From the NCBI RefSeq assembly GCF_003351785.1, contig NZ_CP031230.1, positions 682,001 to 746,000 on the forward strand: a DNA stretch of 64,000 nucleotides, read 5' to 3'. Numbering within the stretch: position 1 is the stretch's first letter; each line of letters begins with the position of its first letter. Below the pieces are notes generated by a model that worked only from the letters and a program-made list of their open reading frames with translations, was not told the origin of the DNA and ran no database searches. Source of the stretch: Sporosarcina sp. PTS2304 (GTDB lineage Bacteria > Bacillota > Bacilli > Bacillales_A > Planococcaceae). The translations under genes were made by a program, and so were the position numbers. This document shows, piece after piece, positions 57,150-64,000 of this stretch.

Positions 57150-57268
57150 TTGTGTCCTTCACCCCATAATTCAAATATAATTCAGTATAAATACAGACTG
57201 TTACTATATTAATAGAACACAATGAAATTTTCAAATCCTACTATTTCCAATTTTTATACGGTACAAAT

Positions 57269-57303
57269 TAAAAAACAACACATCCTGCGTGCGGAAGTGT
57301 TGT
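57269..57303 (-). terminator. Terminator of the ferredoxin gene
   Basis: On the minus strand, stem acaacac/gtgttgt followed by a 6-T run. Confidence 0.82.
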
Positions 57304-57313
57304 CGTTTATGAA

Positions 57314-57589
<276 letters not shown>

Positions 57590-57685
57590 TCACTATTCAC
57601 ACAACCTATTTGTATCTACTCTATTCTAAAGCTGTTTTCATCACTTTTCAACAATAAAACTTTATTTCTTCAGGAGGGCATGCAA

Positions 57686-58720
57686 TTGACTTTTGAATCC
57701 ATTCTATTATCTATGTTTCAGCGCATAACTGGTGAACGATCTGCACAAGGTGTGTATTATATTTTGCGGGGGAAACGATCGGGTCAAACATTACAGGATA
57801 TCGAATATTATCAATTAAAATCATTCTATTCTTTATTGCCGAATCTTTCGATGACTAATTTTCAGCAAGCTATTGATCGATTAGCAACGGAAGGATTTAT
57901 CTATTTTAAAGACCAGATAGTGTATATAACGAAAAAAGGAAAGGAGAGCGCTGAACGTAATGACTGGCGCTTCAACGGTTGGGAGTATCGTGGAAAAGAA
58001 AGAGAGTTCGGCAAACGTTTGGCACTCGTCGTTCAAACGCTATCCCATGTAAGAGTAGGGGAGAAGATGTTTATGCCAATACAAAAAGAATTACCTGTTC
58101 AACAATTCGTAAAAGAGTTTCTACGTCGAGAGCTACGTCCGATGAGTGAATTATCGAGTATGTTAGGTAGTGAACTAGAAAGAGCGATGGATCAGACAGG
58201 CTTAACAGAAGTGCAATGTACCATTTTCACCTGTCGGCTAACGGGTTATGGATTTACCGCTTTTACTTGGGAACAATTAGCAGAGCAACTGAAAGTACCT
58301 AACACATCAATTCAATTAATGTATTTAGAAAGTTTACATATCGTACTTGATTTTATTAATGACCGATCAGAATTTCCGTTGCTGAATCACTTGGCGACCG
58401 GCTGTCGAGTCGACACGTATTTGACACATTCTGCAGAGCGAACAAGAAAGTTATTTGAACATGGGTACACTATCGAGCAAATATCTTCATTACGACAATT
58501 GAAAGTTAGTACGATAGAAGATCATTTTGTGGAAATGGCGGCTAATATGAAATTTTTTCCATTCGAGACGTTCGTTAGTCAGGAACAAATTGATGAGGTG
58601 TGGCGTCAAATAGAACAACTGCAGACAAAACGTTTACGTCGATTAAAAGAGCAATGCGATGAGTTAACTTATTTTCAATTACGGTTAATTATCATCCACG
58701 GAAAGCGGGTGAATAGCTGA
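57686..58720 (+). CDS. ypbB: YpbB, helix-turn-helix protein linked to RecQ
   Basis: Protein of 344 residues with a C-terminal helix-turn-helix-like region (ERTRKLFEHGYTIEQISSL). Start is TTG 57686, 8 bases after AGGAGG; the longer frame to 57539 runs back into the divergent ferredoxin gene, and ATG 57680 is too close to the site. It overlaps recQ by one base (TGATG), so the two should act together; function is unknown. Confidence 0.85.
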   Translation: MTFESILLSMFQRITGERSAQGVYYILRGKRSGQTLQDIEYYQLKSFYSLLPNLSMTNFQQAIDRLATEGFIYFKDQIVYITKKGKESAERNDWRFNGWEYRGKEREFGKRLALVVQTLSHVRVGEKMFMPIQKELPVQQFVKEFLRRELRPMSELSSMLGSELERAMDQTGLTEVQCTIFTCRLTGYGFTAFTWEQLAEQLKVPNTSIQLMYLESLHIVLDFINDRSEFPLLNHLATGCRVDTYLTHSAERTRKLFEHGYTIEQISSLRQLKVSTIEDHFVEMAANMKFFPFETFVSQEQIDEVWRQIEQLQTKRLRRLKEQCDELTYFQLRLIIIHGKRVNS

Positions 58721-60156
58721 TGAATCTTCAAGAAATTTTATATCAACGATTCGGCTATGAATCCTTTCGTCCAGGTCAACAAGAAGTAATCGAGCAACTC
58801 GTCGCTGGCAATGATACACTTGCTATCTTTCCAACGGGTCTTGGGAAGTCTCTTTGCTATCAATTACCGGCATACATAATAGAAGGAGCTGTTATTGTCA
58901 TCTCTCCTCTCGTCGCATTGATGGAAGATCAAGTGGCGAATTTGCGTAAACATAAAGAAAAGCGTGTCGTCGCAATTAATTCGTTTTTGTCGAAACAGGA
59001 AAAAGACTTGGCATTCAATACATTAAATCGGTATAAATTCATTTTTTTGTCTCCCGAAATGCTTATGCAACCGAATGTTCAGTGCATGATCGAGCAACTA
59101 CATATCGCTTTTTTTGTAGTAGATGAGGCGCACTGTATTTCGGAGTGGGGATTTGATTTCAGGCCTGATTATTTACGTTTAAAAGACTTTTTTCAAGAAG
59201 ACGATCGTCCGGCCATTTTAGCATTAACAGCGACAGCTGATGAAAAAGTAGTTTCTGATATCACTTCCTACTTACATATGAATGAGCCTCACATCGAGCG
59301 TCAGCCAATGGACCGACCCGCTATTTCCTATCGTGTATTACATGTAGATCATGAGCGTGAAAAGACAGAGTGGATTATTGATCGTTTATCTACGACGATC
59401 GGACCGGGCGTTATTTATGTAGCTTCAAGAAAGCGAGCGGATGAACTGGCAGCCATTATTCGTGAACATACTATTCGTGTGGCGAGTTATCACGGTGGCA
59501 AAGAACAGGACGAACGATCGATCATTCAAGAGCAATTTGTTCAAGGAGAGTTAGATTGGATTTGTGCAACTAATGCTTTTGGTATGGGCATTCATAAAGA
59601 CAATATTAGACAAATTATTCATGAACATATACCCGCAACACCCTCTGCTTATATTCAAGAAGTAGGTCGTGCGGGACGTGATGGTGGTAACGCTGTAGCT
59701 ACGTTACTCTACAGTGAACGAGATATTCAAAAAGTGAAATTTATCGTCTATGAAGACCTGCCTGACGAACAGCAGATTCGTTATTACCGTTCCTTACTTC
59801 AAATGGGCACGACAGTGGAACTTGCTGCGGAACAAGCGGGATTGACGGAAGTAGCTTCGAGATTGTTAGACTATTACTTTGAACAATTTAATGAACATCA
59901 AGTCATTCGGCAAATTAGACAAATATATGACGCGAAAGAGAAGCAGATTGCAGAAATGGAAACGTATGTGAAAAGTGATAGTTGTTTGCGTCAACAGCTT
60001 TTGCAGTACTTTGGAGAAACGTCTGAGACGATCTCAACAAATTGTTGTTCAAACTGCGGGAATCTAAGTGAAGATTGGTTGATACGAAGAGAAAGTGAAG
60101 AGCAAACGACAAAAGTCTTGCGTTGGCGAGAAAGATTACAACTTCTACTAGGATAA
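58720..60156 (+). CDS. recQ: RecQ-family ATP-dependent DNA helicase (short, RecS type)
   Basis: Helicase of 478 residues for replication fork repair. Motif 0/I FPTGLGKSLCYQLP, II VVDEAHCISEWGFDFRP, III LTATAD, V ATNAFGMGIHKDN and VI QEVGRAGRDG are intact. A Cys set (C at SCLRQQLL and NCCSNCGN) suggests the zinc-binding region, but the HRDC domain is absent. B. subtilis RecS has the same design and neighbourhood. Confidence 0.93.
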   Translation: MNLQEILYQRFGYESFRPGQQEVIEQLVAGNDTLAIFPTGLGKSLCYQLPAYIIEGAVIVISPLVALMEDQVANLRKHKEKRVVAINSFLSKQEKDLAFNTLNRYKFIFLSPEMLMQPNVQCMIEQLHIAFFVVDEAHCISEWGFDFRPDYLRLKDFFQEDDRPAILALTATADEKVVSDITSYLHMNEPHIERQPMDRPAISYRVLHVDHEREKTEWIIDRLSTTIGPGVIYVASRKRADELAAIIREHTIRVASYHGGKEQDERSIIQEQFVQGELDWICATNAFGMGIHKDNIRQIIHEHIPATPSAYIQEVGRAGRDGGNAVATLLYSERDIQKVKFIVYEDLPDEQQIRYYRSLLQMGTTVELAAEQAGLTEVASRLLDYYFEQFNEHQVIRQIRQIYDAKEKQIAEMETYVKSDSCLRQQLLQYFGETSETISTNCCSNCGNLSEDWLIRRESEEQTTKVLRWRERLQLLLG

Positions 60157-60300
60157 GGTCACTATGTATATTTACTTTTGAGGAAGTATTCGGCATAATA
60201 AGACTATAAATAGAATGGTTTCTATTACTTAAGGGTATAAGAAATAGAAAACTTCATATACTGGTAGTTACTATTATGAGATGTGAAGGAGTAGTTGAAA

Positions 60301-60603
60301 TTGAGTAGAACTGAGTATGAATTAGAATTCGAAAAACATCGTCGAGAGATACCTGAGAAAGAAGGGTACATGCCTTCAAGGACGGAAATTCACGGTAAGA
60401 AAAAGGAAAGTCCGCAAAATCCAATGAAGCTAATTACAATTTTTCTTGCGATTTTCACTTTGATTCCACTACTCTTTTTACTATACGTTTTAACTGGTTT
60501 ATTTTCGCCTTCTATTTCAGAAAAAGTGCCTGTGGAAATGACTGAAGTGTCTTTGCACGAGATCATATTACCGAGCGAGCATCAATTTTTGGATTTTACG
60601 TGA
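60301..60603 (+). CDS. YpbE-like small membrane protein, without LysM
   Basis: Protein of 100 residues from TTG 60301 (AAGGAG about 9 bases upstream; TTG 60295 is too close). Charged N-terminus (EFEKHRREIPEKEGYMPSR), one segment (about 43-66) and a short outer tail. Place and N-terminus suggest YpbE of B. subtilis, but that protein is about twice as long with a C-terminal LysM domain; here it is missing. Function unknown. Confidence 0.65.
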   Translation: MSRTEYELEFEKHRREIPEKEGYMPSRTEIHGKKKESPQNPMKLITIFLAIFTLIPLLFLLYVLTGLFSPSISEKVPVEMTEVSLHEIILPSEHQFLDFT

Positions 60604-60641
60604 CAGTTGATATAATGAATAAGTATGTATACTACTAAAAG

Positions 60642-60666
60642 AGCAAAGTGAATACTTTGCTTTTTT
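60642..60666 (+). terminator. Terminator after the YpbE-like gene
   Basis: Stem agcaaagt/actttgct with a 4-base loop and 6 Ts, just before the phosphoesterase gene. Confidence 0.85.
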
Positions 60667-60682
60667 CTATGGGAGTTGGCTC

Positions 60683-61438
60683 ATGAAAAGACTATTTTTA
60701 ACCGTATTCCTAGCGGCTTGCAGCGTGCTTACTTATATGTTTGCATTAGCCCATCGAAATCGGCTAATGACACATAGCGTGTCGATAAAGGAAGGCGCAA
60801 CCGAAAAGTTAACCGTATTCTTTATATCAGATATTCATAGGCGACGTTTGGCGAAAAGACTCATTAAACAACTGGCAAATAGATCTATTCATGCAGTCAT
60901 TGTTGGTGGCGACATGGCAGAAAGTGGTGTGCCCGTAGCGCGTGTGAGAAGAAATATGCAAATGCTGGCTACTGTTGGACCGCTGTACTATATATTTGGA
61001 AATAACGATCATGAAATAGGAACAGAAAACGTCGTGAAGATTATAGAAGATGTAGGTGGCAGAGTATTAGTTGATCAGACAGCCCCTATCCCACTGCATC
61101 CTAAATGGGGAATGTGTGGCCTTGAAGATCCTACTAACGGCACGGTAAATATAGAACAGGCGATTATTTCGACTGAAGGCTATGAGTATACGATTCTGGC
61201 TGTTCACAATCCCGCTTTATTCCGTAAAATAGCAGACCGTCTGCAACCTGAAATTATGCTCGCTGGTCATACGCACGGTGGTCAAATTCGATTAGGAAAA
61301 TGGGGCTTGCAAGAGTTGGGAGAATTTCTGTATACCGAAACAGGAGCCCAATTAATTAGTAACGGCTACGGTACAACGATGGTGCCGCTGCGTCTAGGAG
61401 CAAAGCCAGAATGTCATGTAGTGGAAATTCACTACTAA
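60683..61438 (+). CDS. YpbG-like metallophosphoesterase
   Basis: Protein of 251 residues with an N-terminal membrane anchor (about 3-22) and a calcineurin-type domain: DIHRR, GGDMAESG, GNNDHE, AVHNP and the double-His GHTHGGQIR. The first metal motif reads DIHRRR instead of the usual DxHxG, a small deviation. Family members include UDP-diacylglucosamine hydrolase-like and other phosphoesterases; the substrate is unknown. Confidence 0.87.
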   Translation: MKRLFLTVFLAACSVLTYMFALAHRNRLMTHSVSIKEGATEKLTVFFISDIHRRRLAKRLIKQLANRSIHAVIVGGDMAESGVPVARVRRNMQMLATVGPLYYIFGNNDHEIGTENVVKIIEDVGGRVLVDQTAPIPLHPKWGMCGLEDPTNGTVNIEQAIISTEGYEYTILAVHNPALFRKIADRLQPEIMLAGHTHGGQIRLGKWGLQELGEFLYTETGAQLISNGYGTTMVPLRLGAKPECHVVEIHY

Positions 61439-61460
61439 AGAAATAAGGAGAGTTGATTGT

Positions 61461-62423
61461 ATGCATACTGTTGATGCAGTAATTGTTGGTGGTGGGCCCT
61501 GTGGTTTGTCCGCTGCAATTGAATTGCAAAATATCGGTTTATCCGTAGTAGTTATCGAAAAAGGGAATATCGTTCATTCGATTTACAACTACCCTACCCA
61601 TCAAACGTTTTTTAGTTCGAGTATGAAGTTATCGATTGGCAACACACCTTTCATCACAGCTATCGACAAACCGAAGCGTAATGACGCGCTTGTCTATTAT
61701 CGAACAGTAGCCCAATTGGAGAAATTGCGCATTCATAGCCATGAAAGAGTGGAAGATGTAATAAAAAAGCGAGATCATTTCATCATTCATACAGAAAAAA
61801 CGACGTATGAAGCGAAGTACGTAGTCATCTCAACGGGTTATTACGACCAACCTAATCGTCTAGATGTACCAGGAGAAGAATTGCCGCACGTTTATCACTA
61901 TTTTAAAGAAGCACATCCTTATTTCAATAAAAATATTACGGTAATAGGAGGTAAAAACTCGGCTATCGATGCTGCGTTGGAATTGCACCGGGCGAGCGCT
62001 CATGTTTCTGTCGTGTATCGTAACGAAACCTATTCTAAAAGTATTAAACCGTGGATTTTACCGGGATTTGACAGCTTGGTGCGAAACGGTGAAATTGAGA
62101 TGTTTTTTAATACAGACGTAACCGAGATTACCGAAACAGCAGTAACGGTTAACCAGCAAGGAAATGTCTTTGATCTGCCGAGCGATTACGTTTTTGCGAT
62201 GATCGGCTACCATCCAGATCATGCATTTTTAAGAAAAATAGGTATTCAAATCGATGAACAATCGGGACGTCCTTTATTCAATGAAGAAACAATGGAGACG
62301 ACTATCGATCATTTGTATATAGCAGGTGTGATTGCGGCAGGAAATAATGCCAATGAAATATTTATAGAAAATGGGCGTTTCCATGGTGGAATGATTGCCC
62401 GTTCAATAAAGAATATAGACTGA
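61461..62423 (+). CDS. ypdA: YpdA, bacillithiol disulfide reductase
   Basis: FAD/NADPH flavoprotein of 320 residues that recycles bacillithiol disulfide. FAD site VIVGGGPCGLSAAIEL, NADPH site ITVIGGKNSAIDAALEL and the C-terminal AGVIAAGNNANEIFIENG are diagnostic. The Cys in GGGPCG is the proposed redox-active residue of the family. It implies a bacillithiol-based thiol system. AAGGAGAG site before ATG 61461. Confidence 0.93.
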   Translation: MHTVDAVIVGGGPCGLSAAIELQNIGLSVVVIEKGNIVHSIYNYPTHQTFFSSSMKLSIGNTPFITAIDKPKRNDALVYYRTVAQLEKLRIHSHERVEDVIKKRDHFIIHTEKTTYEAKYVVISTGYYDQPNRLDVPGEELPHVYHYFKEAHPYFNKNITVIGGKNSAIDAALELHRASAHVSVVYRNETYSKSIKPWILPGFDSLVRNGEIEMFFNTDVTEITETAVTVNQQGNVFDLPSDYVFAMIGYHPDHAFLRKIGIQIDEQSGRPLFNEETMETTIDHLYIAGVIAAGNNANEIFIENGRFHGGMIARSIKNID

Positions 62424-62426
62424 AAC

Positions 62427-62459
62427 AAAAACCGTTTGTCAGGTGCAGGCGGTTTTTTG
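62427..62459 (+). terminator. Terminator of ypdA
   Basis: Short stem aaaaccg/cggtttt with a long loop and T-run. The prsW -35 begins inside its T-tract. Confidence 0.65.
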
Positions 62460-62485
62460 TCGTATACTGATGAGAATGGTATACT
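62457..62485 (+). promoter_or_regulatory. Sigma-A promoter of prsW
   Basis: TTGTCG, 17-base spacer, TATACT with an extended TGG, 24 bases before the prsW start. Confidence 0.7.
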
Positions 62486-62508
62486 AGCGTCAAAAGGAGG
62501 CGCAACCT

Positions 62509-63201
62509 ATGTTCATATTGTTAACTGTAGCGATTGCGCCGGGTTTAGCGCTTTTTAGTTACTTATACCTTAGGAAGCAAATGGCAAAAGAGCCGTCGCG
62601 CGCATTGTTCCATGCCTTTATTTACGGTGCGATTATGACGTTCCCTATCCTGTTTATTCAACATGTATTTGAAGAGGAACATGTGTTTGCTAATGAATTT
62701 CTACGTAATACTTTATTTACCAGCAGTTTAGAAGAGTTTTTTAAATGGATTATTATTTTCATTCTTATTTATAAGACGATAGAATTTGAAGATGCGTATG
62801 ATGGTATTTTATATGGGGCTAGCGTATCTCTTGGGTTTGCTACAGTTGAAAATATTTTATATTTGCTTGCTTTTGGTCTCGACACGGCATTTATTCGAGC
62901 GTTACTTCCTGTATCGAGCCATGCGTTATTTGGCGTCGTGATGGGTTATTATTTCGGCAAAGCGAAGTTTTCAGCGGTTGGCGAACGAGGGCGATGGATT
63001 TGGATAGCTTTTTTAGCTCCTTTTATCCTTCATGCGTTGTATAATGCCATTTTATTTTTATATGATTATTGGTTATATTTAATGATTCCTTTCATGCTGT
63101 TCTTATGGTGGTTTGGATTGACGCGCGTGAAATATGCCCATACGTTTGCGATGCAACAATTTAGGAAAAAAACACATACTAAGTCTGAGAAATCTGTTTG
63201 A
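62509..63201 (+). CDS. prsW: PrsW intramembrane protease
   Basis: Glutamic-type membrane protease of 230 residues, eight segments. In B. subtilis it makes the first cut of the anti-sigma factor RsiW to activate sigma-W. Catalytic motifs: EEFFK (E75, E76, K79), FATVENILYLL and SHALFGVVMGYYFG, plus a late conserved His in FILHALYNA. Strong AAAGGAGG site. Confidence 0.93.
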   Translation: MFILLTVAIAPGLALFSYLYLRKQMAKEPSRALFHAFIYGAIMTFPILFIQHVFEEEHVFANEFLRNTLFTSSLEEFFKWIIIFILIYKTIEFEDAYDGILYGASVSLGFATVENILYLLAFGLDTAFIRALLPVSSHALFGVVMGYYFGKAKFSAVGERGRWIWIAFLAPFILHALYNAILFLYDYWLYLMIPFMLFLWWFGLTRVKYAHTFAMQQFRKKTHTKSEKSV

Positions 63202-63221
63202 CGAGTAGTTGTAGAGATAGT

Positions 63222-63286
63222 GTACGTGTTAGGAGTCGCCGGTTCTTCCGGGAGAATTCTTGAGTTTTTGTTGGGGAAGGCAGTTT
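63222..63286 (+). repeat. Internally deleted repeat unit
   Basis: agtgtacgtgttagga is followed directly by gtcgccggttcttccggg, skipping the left arm and centre of the core. The junction falls at AGGA, which occurs at both break points in the full units. Confidence 0.75.
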
Positions 63287-63356
63287 GTGTTCGTTCAGAA
63301 ATAGAGTATGGTAAGTTACTTCTCCAGTGTGGTGCAGAAAAATAGTGTACGTGCTA

Positions 63357-63478
63357 GGATTCTCCCTACAGAACCGGACGCTTTCCTGAGGGCACGCGGC
63401 GGACTCGCCAGAAGTTCTTTGGCGATTACGCCTGTCGTGCTGATCCTCCAGGAGTCGCCGGTTCTTCCGGGAGAATCC
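63357..63478 (+). repeat. Hairpin repeat core, copy 1
   Basis: A 122-base palindromic element with perfect 10-base ends ggattctccc/gggagaatcc, a second pair agaaccgg/ccggttct and an inner stem (ggcggactcgcca with tggcgattacgcc). Confidence 0.85.
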
Positions 63479-63574
63479 TTGAGTTTTTGTCGGGAAGTTA
63501 GTTAGTGTTCGTCCAGAAATTGGAGTAGGGTAAGTGACTCTTCTTTTGTGGTGTAGCAAAATAGTATGCGTGTA

Positions 63575-63695
63575 GGATTCTCCCTACAGAACCGGACGCT
63601 TTCCTGAGGGGGCGCGGCGGACTCGCCAAAAGTGCGTGGCGATTACGCCTGTCACCCTGATCCTCCAGGAGTCGCCGGTTCTTTCGGGAGAATCC
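63575..63695 (+). repeat. Hairpin repeat core, copy 2
   Basis: A 121-base copy of the core at 63357, with the same end arms. The differences lie mostly in loops and leave the stems pairable. Confidence 0.85.
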
Positions 63696-63947
63696 TTGAG
63701 GTTGTGTCTGCAAGTCAGTTCGTGTTCGTCCAGAAAAAAAGTATGGTAAGTTACGCTTCCTCGACAATGTGGGTGAAGCTTTAGATTGCCTGATTGATTG
63801 CTTATAGGGTCACTTCTTTTTTCACTCAGTTCATCGAAGCAGTCATAGTAGCTGATAATACTTCACCACTATCTAACTTCAAAAGCGGTCGCATGGTATC
63901 AGACAAGTCTACTTGGTTTTAGCCCTCTACAAAGAGGGATCAAACTG

Positions 63948-64000
63948 TGCGAGAAGGAGCACATCTTTGCATTTGACAGGCGGCTCCCCGGAAAGCGTAT
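63948..64000. repeat. Possible partial repeat at the right edge
   Basis: aaggagcacatctttg...ctccccggaaagcgt resembles, in reverse complement sense, the worn copies at 25.65 and 30.9 kb; cut by the window edge. Confidence 0.4.

Larger units (their letters stand above)
63202..64000. repeat. Right-end tandem array of hairpin repeat units
   Basis: No gene. The marker gtgttcgt(t/c)cagaa occurs at 63287, 63505 and 63722, giving units of 218 and 217 bases. Each full unit carries a palindromic core and about 95 bases of flank. A deleted unit precedes and a partial unit follows the two full ones; 63770-63930 shows nothing recognisable. Short open frames here are by-products of the repeat. Confidence 0.85.

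Noticed and set aside
63308..63767. Overlapping open frames on both strands in the terminal array
   Set aside because: They follow the repeat period, similar frames arise from the half copies near 15.0 and 21.1 kb, they lack ribosome sites, and the sequence is better explained as hairpins.
63202..64000. CRISPR array
   Set aside because: The repeat period is about 218 bases with diverged palindromic units; there are no short identical repeats with unique spacers and no cas genes.

Overview
The window is about 64 kb of chromosome from an endospore-forming, low-GC Gram-positive bacterium. Gene content and order match Bacillales (prkA-yhbH-spoVR; fur-xerD-deoB; spoIIAA-spoIIAB-sigF; scpA-scpB; rluB; resABCDE-sigX-rsiX; fer/ypbB-recQ; ypdA; prsW). 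The departures from Bacillus subtilis order (pdp after deoB, spoVAF alone after sigF, no spmAB) and the dispersed intergenic repeats suggest a Sporosarcina-like member of the Planococcaceae. That assignment is inferred from synteny and protein resemblance recalled from memory; no search was run.

Layout. 1-9.2 kb: 5' part of serC, a zinc metallopeptidase, then a formate module made of an oxalate/formate-type MFS carrier, fdhD, a DUF2294 protein, a large cysteine-type formate dehydrogenase and its DUF1641 partner, followed by purU, which also releases formate. 9.2-15 kb: a YitT-type membrane protein and the sporulation group prkA, yhbH, spoVR; prkA and yhbH have sigma-E-like promoters and spoVR appears to use a CTG start. 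15.3-20.6 kb: two ABC importers, one for a polar amino acid and one of the TrpXYZ type. 21.3-30.3 kb: ilvE, an FAD amine oxidase, psuG, exoA, two transporters, and xpt-pbuX behind a guanine-type purine riboswitch. 30.3-31.1 kb: a transposase relic and several repeats.

31.1-45.4 kb is a core block: yqkF-like reductase, nudF, a possible divergent spoIIM, fur, xerD, deoB, pdp, the spoIIA operon, spoVAF, lysA, a 34-residue membrane peptide, ribT, ypuF, scpA, scpB and a penicillin-binding carboxypeptidase. 45.5-54.1 kb: rluB, the cytochrome c maturation genes resABC, the ResDE two-component system and the ECF pair sigX-rsiX with a candidate self-recognised promoter. 54.2-63.2 kb: FMN riboswitch and ribU, an OatA-like acyltransferase, ferredoxin, ypbB-recQ, a ypbE-like gene, a phosphoesterase, ypdA and prsW. 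The last 800 bases hold a tandem array of a structured repeat.

Most of the window is ordinary core chromosome. The least explained material is a family of hairpin-forming intergenic repeats: tandem units of about 218 bp at the right end, and full, half or inverted copies near 15.0, 20.9, 21.1, 25.6, 30.7 and 30.9 kb. Also worth attention are a strong terminator-like hairpin in the fdhA leader, the spoVR start codon, the rearranged purine riboswitch platform, and an IS1182-like reading frame that seems to join the two ends of a transposase.
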